Shown here: positions 47,962 through 55,860 of the stretch, one piece after another
Layout of the letters: the number at the start of each line of letters is the position of its first letter
How positions within the stretch are numbered: the first letter of the stretch is position 1
NCBI RefSeq assembly: GCF_014524565.1
Contig: NZ_CP060139.1
Coordinates: 1,247,501-1,311,500, forward strand
Source: Croceimicrobium hydrocarbonivorans
Lineage (GTDB): Bacteria; Bacteroidota; Bacteroidia; Flavobacteriales; Schleiferiaceae
Length of the DNA stretch: 64,000 nucleotides
Reading direction: 5' to 3'
Position numbers and translations under genes: made by a program
The notes under the pieces: generated by a model
What the model saw: only the letters and a program-made list of their open reading frames with translations
Databases searched by the model: none
Told to the model about the DNA's origin: nothing

Positions 47962-48912
47962 TTGATGAAGAAATTCTACCTCATCATGGTGCTTGCATTC
48001 CCGCTTTTTGCCTTAGCGCAGCAGGATGTGCAATTCAGCCAATACATGTTCAATCGCGTTTATTACAATCCCGGAGTTGCTGGTTCTGGAGGCGCCATTT
48101 GCATAAACGGCTTGCACCGCAGTCAGTGGGTAGGTTTTGAAGGAGCCCCCATTACTCAGAACATTAACATCAATGCCCCTTTTAAGAAGCTTCACGGTGG
48201 AATTGGTTTGAGCATTGTTAATGATCAAATTGGCTTCTTTAATAATATCTCCGCTCGTTTAATGTACGGCTACCAAATAGATTTAAGCACTGGTACCTTG
48301 GGCATTGGATTAGGAGCTTCGTTTCTAAACAATCAAATCGCCAGTACTGGCTGGATTCCATCTGATGGTGTTAATGGTGCATTAGATCCTGGTGTTTACG
48401 GATTAAATGAAACCGGTTTTCAGGTCGACGGAATTTTTGGAATTTACTACGAGAGTCAAAATATTTGGGGTGGTATTTCCTCTACCCGTGTTATAGAAAG
48501 TTCTACGGACGTAGGCTCTTTTAATGGTCTTTCATCCACTTTCATCCGCAATGCCCGCCATTACTATTTAATGGGTGGATACAATTGGGCAGTACCCGCA
48601 AGTAACTGGGAATTACGTCCTAGCATGTTATTAAAACTCACTTCTGGATCTACTACCTTTGATATAAATGCAATGGGAGTATATAATAATAAGTTTTGGG
48701 GTGGCGTTACATACAGGCTACAGGACGCGGTTGCAGTCATGATCGGCTGGCAAGCGACACCTGGATTTAAACTAGGGTACTCATACGATGTTGCGACATC
48801 AGCGCTTTCCACCCGCGGTGGTGGTAGCCACGAAATAATGGCGAGTTACTGCTTTAAAATAGTAATTCCACCTCCCACAACGGGAAGTCATAAGAACCCA
48901 AGATTTTTGTAA
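47962..48912 (+). CDS. PorP/SprF-family type IX secretion outer-membrane protein
   Basis: A 316-residue beta-barrel-type protein with a signal peptide (KKFYLIMVLAFPLFALAQ). The family start is clear: QDVQFSQYMFNRVYYNPGVAGS, then GLHRSQWVGFEGAPITQ, followed by alternating strands (GGIGLSIVNDQIGFFN, GYSYDVATS). PorP of Porphyromonas gingivalis and SprF of Flavobacterium johnsoniae belong to this family and connect secreted proteins to the type IX machine. It stands directly upstream of gldK, as porP does before porK. Confidence 0.92.
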   Translation: MMKKFYLIMVLAFPLFALAQQDVQFSQYMFNRVYYNPGVAGSGGAICINGLHRSQWVGFEGAPITQNININAPFKKLHGGIGLSIVNDQIGFFNNISARLMYGYQIDLSTGTLGIGLGASFLNNQIASTGWIPSDGVNGALDPGVYGLNETGFQVDGIFGIYYESQNIWGGISSTRVIESSTDVGSFNGLSSTFIRNARHYYLMGGYNWAVPASNWELRPSMLLKLTSGSTTFDINAMGVYNNKFWGGVTYRLQDAVAVMIGWQATPGFKLGYSYDVATSALSTRGGGSHEIMASYCFKIVIPPPTTGSHKNPRFL

Positions 48913-48969
48913 TATAGCAGCCCCTGTTTTCAACAGACTGTTGATCAACGGAAAACAACGTCAAGAGAC

Positions 48970-50388
48970 ATGAAGAAACTGATTTCCATAGCCTTAAGCT
49001 CCGTGCTTCTGATCAGTTGTAGCAGCAATGACTACGGCGAATTAGTGGGCGCTCAGAACCGACCTACTTGGTATCCGGCGCAACCATACGGAATGGTATA
49101 TATCCCCCAGGGCTCCTACAACATGGGAAACTCTGATCAGGATGTACCTTATAGCTTGATCTCTCCTACTAAAACCGTTTCGGTTCCTTCCTTCTGGATG
49201 GACCAAACCGAAATCACTAATAACGAGTATCGTCAATTCATTCAATGGGTACGCGACTCGATCGTGCGTTTCCGATTAGGTGAAGACGGATTAGTAGAAG
49301 GTTACGAATTAATTGAAGCCGCAAACAAGGAAGATCAAACCTTCTTTGACGAGTATGTTTCTCTTAACTATCCAGATAGTATGCAACGCCATATTAACTG
49401 GGAGCCTATGTTAGAGTGGCGCACAGAAAACTATCCATCGGCTGAGTACACCGAAATTATCGAAGGAATGTACTTACCACCAGAAGAACAATTTATGGGT
49501 GATCGTATGATTGATGCCCGTCAATTAAACTATGCCTTCTTCTGGATCAACAAACAGAAAGCTGCTCGTAAATCCAATCGTGTGATGTACGATCATTATG
49601 ATGCTGATCAAGACGGAGAGCGTTTCTCTTATCAAGACTTTATTAAGGATAACAAGGAAATTTCCGATCGTAGTTCATTCTTTGAAGGTGGCGTAATCAA
49701 CATCTATCCTGATACTTTGTGTTGGATTCATGACTTTACCTACAGCTATAATGACCCTATGCATGATAAGTACTTCTGGCACCCTGCCTTTGACGAGTAC
49801 CCTGTGGTAGGCTTAAGCTGGTATCAAGCTCGTGCCTTCTGTAACTGGAGAACAAAGTATAGAAACGAATACCTTCGTAAATCAGGCTATTTTACTGAGC
49901 AAGAGTTCCGCTTACCTACTGAAGCTGAATGGGAATATGCTGCTCGTGGTCGTAAAGAATTAACTACCTATCCATGGGGTGGACCTTATGCCTTGAACAG
50001 CTCAGGTTGTTACTTGGGTAACTTCAAACCTTTACGTGGTAACCTGGTAGCTGATGGAGCCTTTTATCCTGTAAAAGCGACTGCTTACGCGCCTAATGAA
50101 TATGACCTGTACAACATGGCAGGAAACGTAGCCGAATGGACCAATACGGCCTTTGACGCTGCAAGCTTCTACTATGTTTCAGACATTAGTCCCAATTTTG
50201 AGTACAATGCTAACCCGAGTGACGACCCCACTATTACGCGTAAAGTAATTCGCGGTGGTAGCTGGAAAGACGTTGCTTACTACATGCAGGTGAGTACCCG
50301 TGACTATGAATATGCTGATACCGCTAAATCCTACGTTGGATTCCGTACGGTACAAAGCTTTATGGGTCGCGATCTTGCCGACTTTTAA
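48970..50388 (+). CDS. gldK: Type IX secretion/gliding lipoprotein GldK
   Basis: A 472-residue outer-membrane lipoprotein: signal ISIALSSVLLISC with the Cys near residue 17. The mature part has a formylglycine-generating-enzyme (FGE/SUMF1) fold: YIPQGSYNMGNSDQDV, FWMDQTEITNNEYRQFI, VVGLSWYQARAFCNWR, FRLPTEAEWEYAARG, NMAGNVAEWTN and VIRGGSWKD. GldK (PorK) forms the periplasmic ring with GldN. First of gldKLMN. Confidence 0.96.
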   Translation: MKKLISIALSSVLLISCSSNDYGELVGAQNRPTWYPAQPYGMVYIPQGSYNMGNSDQDVPYSLISPTKTVSVPSFWMDQTEITNNEYRQFIQWVRDSIVRFRLGEDGLVEGYELIEAANKEDQTFFDEYVSLNYPDSMQRHINWEPMLEWRTENYPSAEYTEIIEGMYLPPEEQFMGDRMIDARQLNYAFFWINKQKAARKSNRVMYDHYDADQDGERFSYQDFIKDNKEISDRSSFFEGGVINIYPDTLCWIHDFTYSYNDPMHDKYFWHPAFDEYPVVGLSWYQARAFCNWRTKYRNEYLRKSGYFTEQEFRLPTEAEWEYAARGRKELTTYPWGGPYALNSSGCYLGNFKPLRGNLVADGAFYPVKATAYAPNEYDLYNMAGNVAEWTNTAFDAASFYYVSDISPNFEYNANPSDDPTITRKVIRGGSWKDVAYYMQVSTRDYEYADTAKSYVGFRTVQSFMGRDLADF

Positions 50389-50422
50389 TCCCCTAATTTC
50401 TATTTTAATTTAATTTTTTCCA

Positions 50423-51097
50423 ATGGCGTTAATTGATGTAAACAGCAAGCGTTTTAAGAATTTCATGGCTAAGCTTTATGGCTGGGGTGCCTCCGTTGTA
50501 ATCCTCGGAGCGATGTTTAAAATCCTTCACTTGCCAGGAGCCGATATCATGTTGGTAGTAGGTTTGACTACTGAGGCTGTAATTTTCTTCTTCTCTGCAT
50601 TTGAAAAACCCGGTGAAGAACTGGATTGGACCTTAGTTTATCCTGAATTAGCAGGTATGACCGACGAAGAGGAGCAGTACAGCAGCAATAACCAACGTGG
50701 TTTATCAGCTACTCAGGAATTAGACCGCATGCTTGAAGATGCTAAAATCGATGGAGAGTTGATTGAAAGCTTGGGAAGTGGACTGCGTCGCTTTGGAGAT
50801 GCCGCAAACAAATTAACTGAGACCAGCGAAGCTGCTGCTGCCACTGGTGCTTACAATGAGCAATTGAGCTTAGCCTCCAAGAACATGGAGTCATTAAATG
50901 CTCTATATGCTGTTCAACTAGAGAGTTCTGCCAATCATATGGAAGCTCAAAACACCTTAATGGAAAAACTCAGCAATTCTATCCAGGATTCTGATCGTTT
51001 GACTAATGAGGTTAGCAGCCTTGTAAACAACATGAGTCAACTCAACAACGTTTACGGAGGTATGCTTTCTGCCATGAACGTAAATCGTAGTAATTAA
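50423..51097 (+). CDS. gldL: Type IX secretion motor protein GldL
   Basis: A 224-residue inner-membrane protein with two membrane helices (residues about 20-36 and 42-60) joined by HLPGAD, then a long cytoplasmic coiled-coil-like part. Glu51 in the second helix (LTTEAVIFFFSAF) corresponds to the conserved membrane Glu reported to be needed for proton-driven rotation in F. johnsoniae GldL. GldL and GldM form the proton-driven motor of the type IX system and gliding. Confidence 0.95.
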   Translation: MALIDVNSKRFKNFMAKLYGWGASVVILGAMFKILHLPGADIMLVVGLTTEAVIFFFSAFEKPGEELDWTLVYPELAGMTDEEEQYSSNNQRGLSATQELDRMLEDAKIDGELIESLGSGLRRFGDAANKLTETSEAAAATGAYNEQLSLASKNMESLNALYAVQLESSANHMEAQNTLMEKLSNSIQDSDRLTNEVSSLVNNMSQLNNVYGGMLSAMNVNRSN

Positions 51098-51138
51098 GTC
51101 AATTCATCGAGTCACTAAACAACTCTAAAAATTAATTC

Positions 51139-52701
51139 ATGGCTGGAGGAAAACTATCAGCACGTCAGAAAATGATTAACATGATGTACCTCGTGTTAAC
51201 GGCGATGCTGGCATTAAACGTTTCCAAAGACATTTTGAAGGCTTTGACCAAACTTGATGAAAGTTTGACAGAGACTATCTCAACCGTACAAGCTAAAAAC
51301 GACGATGTGTACAACGCATTTAATGCGGCGGCCGCAGAAGATCCCGTTAAGGCTGGTAAATGGAAGGACAAAGCTTATGAGGTTAAAGATATTTCCGATA
51401 AGCTTTTTGCTTACATCGAGGAAATGAAAGACACCCTCGTAGTCCTTTCTGGAGGATACGAAGATGAGGAAAAGAGAATTCCTAAGGCTTTAGATGCTAA
51501 GTCTAAACCTCTTAATTACCTCGTTGCTGAACAAGGCCCGAAAAAAGCAGAGGAGCTAAAAGCTAAAATCGAAAAATACCGTGATGAATTAATTACAATT
51601 GCGGACAAAGACCCTAAGATTAAAGCGAACTTAGAAACTGTTTTTAACACCGATAAGCAAAAAGAAGGTGATAAAGAAATTAGCTGGGAAGAAGCCTCTT
51701 TTGGTGAATATCCACTAGGAGCTATTATTCCTTTCCTTACTGATATTCAAGCCCGTGTAAGAAACTCTGAGTCGGAAGTTATTACTCTTTTACGTAGAAA
51801 CATTACGGAAGGTGAAATGACCTTTAACACCGTTAAGGCAATGGTGAATGCTCCATCTAATTACATTACTCAAGGTGATGTATATGAAGCCGATGTTTTC
51901 TTAGCTGCTTACGACAATACTCAAAATCCTAAAATCATTATCAATGGTGAGGAATTGCCAGTAACGAATATTCAAAATGGTATCGGTAAGGTTCGTATTC
52001 CGGCTAACAGTGTAGGTGAGCAAAAATGGGGTGGTCAGATCATTATTAAGCAAATTGGAAAAGGCGAGGTTCCTTTCCCAATCCCTGAGCAGTCTTTTAC
52101 TGTTGCCCCACAAAGCGTTGTGATTTCACCTTCTAAAATGAACGTACTCTACCGTGGGGTTGATAACCCATTGGAAATCGGAGTGCCAGGTGTAGAACCT
52201 TCTAAAATCCGAGTGAGCGGCCCGGGAGTGCGACAGGTTAAGCCAGGTGAGTACATAGCAGATGTAACCGGTATGACTGGCCAAACTGAAGTAACTATAT
52301 CTGTATCTGTAGCTGAAACTGATGCTGATGGTAAGGAATCTACACGTCCTGCCGGAACCAAGAAATTCCGTATCAAAGGATTACCTCCTGCGGTAGGAAC
52401 TATCTATAAAAGAACTGAAGGTTTGTTTTCGGCCAATGCCATTGCTAATGCGACTGTGGAAGCCAGATTTGAAGACTTTGTTTTCGACTTAGATTTGGAT
52501 GTTGTTTCTTTCGAATTAGCCATTCCGGGATCTCCACCCGTACGTGTCAATGGTGATAAAGTTCCATCATCTGCCCGTGCGAAAATTTTGAATTTAAGAC
52601 CAGGCGCTACAGTTACCTTCCGTAATATTAAAGCGAAGCCAAAAGGAAATTCCAAAGTTAGAGTAGATCGAGTTGCTACAATTTCGGTTGACGTAAACTA
52701 A
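51139..52701 (+). CDS. gldM: Type IX secretion motor protein GldM
   Basis: A 520-residue protein with a short cytoplasmic N-terminus (MAGGKLSARQKM), one membrane helix (about residues 14-30, MMYLVLTAMLALNV) and a large periplasmic region of a helical domain and Ig-like domains (e.g. PVTNIQNGIGKVRIPANSVG, SKIRVSGPGVRQVKPGEYIA). Arg9 matches the conserved GldM Arg placed near the GldL Glu. It reaches through the periplasm to the GldK/GldN ring. Confidence 0.96.
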   Translation: MAGGKLSARQKMINMMYLVLTAMLALNVSKDILKALTKLDESLTETISTVQAKNDDVYNAFNAAAAEDPVKAGKWKDKAYEVKDISDKLFAYIEEMKDTLVVLSGGYEDEEKRIPKALDAKSKPLNYLVAEQGPKKAEELKAKIEKYRDELITIADKDPKIKANLETVFNTDKQKEGDKEISWEEASFGEYPLGAIIPFLTDIQARVRNSESEVITLLRRNITEGEMTFNTVKAMVNAPSNYITQGDVYEADVFLAAYDNTQNPKIIINGEELPVTNIQNGIGKVRIPANSVGEQKWGGQIIIKQIGKGEVPFPIPEQSFTVAPQSVVISPSKMNVLYRGVDNPLEIGVPGVEPSKIRVSGPGVRQVKPGEYIADVTGMTGQTEVTISVSVAETDADGKESTRPAGTKKFRIKGLPPAVGTIYKRTEGLFSANAIANATVEARFEDFVFDLDLDVVSFELAIPGSPPVRVNGDKVPSSARAKILNLRPGATVTFRNIKAKPKGNSKVRVDRVATISVDVN

Positions 52702-52714
52702 AAAAGCAATACTC

Positions 52715-53548
52715 ATGAAACGATTAGTTTTTTGTCTTGGACTTATTGGATTCTATTTGATGCCCCAAACTTCAGAGGCTCAGATTATCAGTCCTGCAGA
52801 CGATGGTATCATTCCTGATGATCCCAAACATTACCACAATAATAAAGTATTCGAATACCCTTATTTAAGAGAAGCGGATATGTTGTGGTCAACCCGTCAC
52901 TGGGAGCGAATTGATCTGAGACAAAAAATGAATCTACACCTCTATTATCCTGAGAAAGCCATTCCAGATCGTAAATCACTTTATGATGTGATCATTGACG
53001 GAATTCTTGTTGAAGGAACTATTGTAGAGGTTTTTGGAGATGATCGTTTTGAGATTCCACTCAGCGTAGAACAAGTTTTAGGCTACGTGGAAATGAATGA
53101 TACTATTCGTGATCCGGATACTGGTGAAATCTTATTGGTTGACCCTATTCGTATCCGTTCCAAGGATGTGAAGTTTTGGGAAATTAAATCAGATTGGTAT
53201 TTCGATAAACAAAGAGGTGAAATGAAAAACCGAATTATTGGTATTTCACCCGTTGTTGAGAATCCCAAGACGCTGGACCGCTATAATCTCTTCTGGGTTT
53301 GGTTCCCGGATGCTCGTTATGCCCTAGCTACTCATGTAGCCTTTAATGGCCATAATAATAGCTCACGTTTAACCTATGACCAGGTATTCCATTTGCGTTT
53401 CTTTGACTCCGTAATTTTCAAGGAAGACAATGTATTCGACCGTCAGATTGAAGAGTACAAGCGCAGCTCCACTTTGGATCAATTACTCGAAGCTGAACGC
53501 ATTAAAAATAATCTACGTAATCTCGAAGCCGAACTTTGGGAATACTAG
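52715..53548 (+). CDS. gldN: Type IX secretion ring protein GldN
   Basis: A 277-residue periplasmic protein with signal peptide (VFCLGLIGFYLMPQTSEAQ). Family features: YLREADMLWSTRHWERIDLR, FEIPLSVEQVL, TIRDPDTGEIL, VKFWEIKSDWYFDKQRGEM, GISPVVENPKTLDRYNLFWVW. GldN (PorN) partners GldK in the periplasmic ring. It follows gldM by 13 bases and is closely related to the next gene. Confidence 0.95.
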   Translation: MKRLVFCLGLIGFYLMPQTSEAQIISPADDGIIPDDPKHYHNNKVFEYPYLREADMLWSTRHWERIDLRQKMNLHLYYPEKAIPDRKSLYDVIIDGILVEGTIVEVFGDDRFEIPLSVEQVLGYVEMNDTIRDPDTGEILLVDPIRIRSKDVKFWEIKSDWYFDKQRGEMKNRIIGISPVVENPKTLDRYNLFWVWFPDARYALATHVAFNGHNNSSRLTYDQVFHLRFFDSVIFKEDNVFDRQIEEYKRSSTLDQLLEAERIKNNLRNLEAELWEY

Positions 53549-54399
53549 TAGACATAGCATTCAAATTAAAAAGCCCGGTTTATCATCGGGCTTTTTTTGT
53601 ACACTTACTACTAGGATTACACCTTATTTCAACTTCTAAATTATCAGCCCAGATCAAAGACCCATCCGATTGCAGTGGGATCTTAATCAGTGATTCGGTA
53701 ATTCCAGAACCCTATATTAGAGAGGCAGACCTAATGTGGTCTGGTCGTCATTGGGAACGAATAGACCTTCGTGAGAAAATGAACCAATACCTCTACTATC
53801 CTTTACGAGCACTTCCTTGTCGCAAGAGCCTGTATGATGCATTGATAGGCAGCATTCGAAATCTTGACTCCCCCATTGAAGTATTTGCCGATGATCATTT
53901 TGAAATACCACTTAGCCATAGACAGGCATTGAGCTATATACAGATGATTGACACCATTCGGGATCCGGATACTGGAGAAATTCTGTTAATGGATACCATT
54001 AGTATCAGCTCTAAAGATGTGAAGTTCTGGGAGCTTCGAACAGATTGGTATTTTGATAAATCAAGAGGAGAACTTCGACATCGTATCTTGGGTATTTCAC
54101 CAGTAGTAGAAAACCCTAAAACTCTAGACCGATACAACCTATTTTGGATCTGGTATCCAAGTGCCCGAGAAAGCCTAGCCTCTAGCCCTGCCTATATCCG
54201 TCAGAACCAATTACAGCATCTCAATTATGATCAGGTTTTAAATATGCGCTTCTTCGATTCTGTGATCTTCAAGGAGGATAATGATTATGATCGTAAAATT
54301 GAAGAATACAAGCGCAGTTCTACATTAGATCAATTACTCGAAGCAGATCGAATAAAGAATAAACTCCGAAATTTTGAAGCCGAACTTTGGGAATACTAA
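53536..54399 (+). CDS. GldN paralogue (GldO-like)
   Basis: A second GldN, closely similar throughout (YIREADLMWSGRHWERIDLR, TIRDPDTGEILLMD, GISPVVENPKTLDRYNLFW, STLDQLLEADRIKNKLRN), ending in the same EAELWEY. F. johnsoniae has gldN and gldO in the same order, with overlapping function. The start is a problem. The only in-frame start codon before the mature domain is a TTG at 53536 that overlaps the end of gldN, giving an n-region, a hydrophobic core (FFVHLLLGLHLIS) and cleavage at LSAQ. The stretch between contains a full terminator hairpin. Expression would need read-through and translational coupling, or a non-standard start after the hairpin. Confidence 0.85.
   Translation: MGILVDIAFKLKSPVYHRAFFVHLLLGLHLISTSKLSAQIKDPSDCSGILISDSVIPEPYIREADLMWSGRHWERIDLREKMNQYLYYPLRALPCRKSLYDALIGSIRNLDSPIEVFADDHFEIPLSHRQALSYIQMIDTIRDPDTGEILLMDTISISSKDVKFWELRTDWYFDKSRGELRHRILGISPVVENPKTLDRYNLFWIWYPSARESLASSPAYIRQNQLQHLNYDQVLNMRFFDSVIFKEDNDYDRKIEEYKRSSTLDQLLEADRIKNKLRNFEAELWEY
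53571..53598 (+). terminator. Terminator hairpin after gldN, inside the gldO-like leader
   Basis: Stem AAGCCCG / CGGGCTT (53571-53577 and 53587-53593) with a 9-base loop and seven T (53592-53598). It is 22 bases past the gldN stop and lies within the reading frame leading into the gldO-like signal peptide. Confidence 0.85.
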
Positions 54400-54441
54400 A
54401 GCACTAGAGAGGCACGATAAATTAGCATCTTTGTCCTCCCA

Positions 54442-55446
54442 ATGAAAAAGGAATTCACCATAGTAGGACAAGGTCTGGCTGGCAGTATTTTAAGCATGCG
54501 AATGTTTGAAGCGGGCATACCTTTCAAAGTGGTAGATCAAGCACAACATTCCCAGTCATCCAGAATAGCAGCTGGCCTCTGCAACCCCGTGGTTTTAAAA
54601 CGGCAGAAATGGGTCGCCGATGCGGATATCTATTTACCAGCCGCTTTAGAATTCTATCAAAAATGGGAAAGAAAACTTGATTTGAAATTTCATCATCCCA
54701 TTCCTCTAGATCATGTATTTCACAATGCCGGTGAAGTAAACGACTGGCAGATCAATGCCGAAAAACCCCATCTTCAAGATCATCTGGGAAAGATTCATGA
54801 TAGTACCATGGCTTCAGTTCCTGCTCCTCACGGACTAGGAAGACTGGAAGGGGTATTCTGGCTCGACACGGTTGCTTTTTTAGACAGATGGCGTAATTTC
54901 TTGAAGAAAGAAGGTCTTCTATTCGAAGAAGAATGGAATACCAATTCAGAGGCAAGTAATGGCCAATCCATAATTTATTGCAATGGTCACCTTCTAAGGC
55001 ACAGTCATCCGCAAATCGCTGAGGCTTTTACACCCACCAAAGGAGAAGTAATGATCATTCGGGCTGAGGAACTACCCGAAGACCGGATGCTACATGCCGG
55101 AGTATTTACACTTCCACTGGGAAATCAAACTTTTAAGGTTGGAGCCACCTATGCCCATCATAACCTAGATGAAACGACAAGCAGCAAAGGCCTAGACTTT
55201 CTAAAAAGCAAATTGGAAGCTTTCTACCAAGGTCCTTATGAAGTCTTGGAACAATATGCGGGAGTTAGACCCAATATTAAAGACCGTAGGCCTTTATTAG
55301 GCCTCATCCGCGAAAGCGAATACACCTTTAATGGAATGGGTTCTCGCGGTGTTTTAATGGCCCCCTATTTAGCCGAGCACTTTATGAATTATCTCATCCG
55401 AGCCTCACCCCTAAATCCCAAATGGGACCTTCAAAGGTTTACTTGA
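54442..55446 (+). CDS. FAD-dependent oxidoreductase (DAO family)
   Basis: A 334-residue flavoprotein. The N-terminal Rossmann motif is FTIVGQGLAGSILSMRM with VVDQ at the end of the second strand; RIAAGLCNPVVLKRQKW follows, and a C-terminal FAD-binding segment YTFNGMGSRGVLMAPYLAEH closes it. This is the D-amino-acid oxidase/MnmC-C-like fold, so it may oxidise an amine. The substrate is unknown. It is downstream of the gldO-like gene on the same strand (42-base gap) and its end overlaps the convergent DUF983 gene by 8 bases. Confidence 0.85.
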   Translation: MKKEFTIVGQGLAGSILSMRMFEAGIPFKVVDQAQHSQSSRIAAGLCNPVVLKRQKWVADADIYLPAALEFYQKWERKLDLKFHHPIPLDHVFHNAGEVNDWQINAEKPHLQDHLGKIHDSTMASVPAPHGLGRLEGVFWLDTVAFLDRWRNFLKKEGLLFEEEWNTNSEASNGQSIIYCNGHLLRHSHPQIAEAFTPTKGEVMIIRAEELPEDRMLHAGVFTLPLGNQTFKVGATYAHHNLDETTSSKGLDFLKSKLEAFYQGPYEVLEQYAGVRPNIKDRRPLLGLIRESEYTFNGMGSRGVLMAPYLAEHFMNYLIRASPLNPKWDLQRFT

Positions 55447-55837
55447 TTTTAGGCCCTCGCTTTTCGGGATTATACTTTACAAATAAATTAAGCCAGGTAA
55501 TGCGGGATAAACGTAATACAACCGGTGATAAAGCAATCACAGTTATGGCCAAGGCAATAATGATATCGGTAATACCCGGATCGTAAATAAGGTTCATCAC
55601 AATATAGGTGGCCACAAATAAAGCTACCGAATAACCATAGCTTACATACATAGCTCCATAAAAGAAAGAAGGTTCTACCTCATAACGGAGACCACAATGC
55701 GAGCAGGTCTCATGCATTTTGAATAAAGAACCCAATTTATAGGGGTTTTTCACTTCGAAAACCTCGCCTTCGTGGCAACGTGGACAGCGAGAATTAAGAA
55801 TGCTGTACAACTTAGTGCCTTTGGAAAAAATGGACAT
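55439..55837 (-). CDS. DUF983 membrane protein
   Basis: A 132-residue protein with an N-terminal zinc-ribbon-like region (two pairs of Cys in CPRCHEGEVF and CSHCGLRYEVEPSFF) followed by two membrane helices (residues about 55-80 and 88-110). This combination, including the GAMYVSYGYSVALF segment, is the DUF983 family. Function unknown. It is divergent from the ABC-F gene, whose ATG is 23 bases from its own. Confidence 0.9.
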   Translation of the reverse strand: MSIFSKGTKLYSILNSRCPRCHEGEVFEVKNPYKLGSLFKMHETCSHCGLRYEVEPSFFYGAMYVSYGYSVALFVATYIVMNLIYDPGITDIIIALAITVIALSPVVLRLSRITWLNLFVKYNPEKRGPKIK

Positions 55838-55848
55838 AATCTAAAAAC

Positions 55849-55856
55849 TATTTTTG
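55849..55856 (+). promoter_or_regulatory. Promoter -7 box very close to the ABC-F start
   Basis: TATTTTTG matches TAnnTTTG but ends only 4 bases before the ATG at 55861, so a transcript from it would have almost no leader. A TTTG at 55820 is farther than usual for -33. Confidence 0.4.
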
Positions 55857-55860
55857 CCCC

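Noticed and set aside
53536-54399. gldO-like gene as pseudogene
   Set aside because: The mature domain is full length without stops or frameshifts, and a signal peptide is kept in frame; only the start is unusual.
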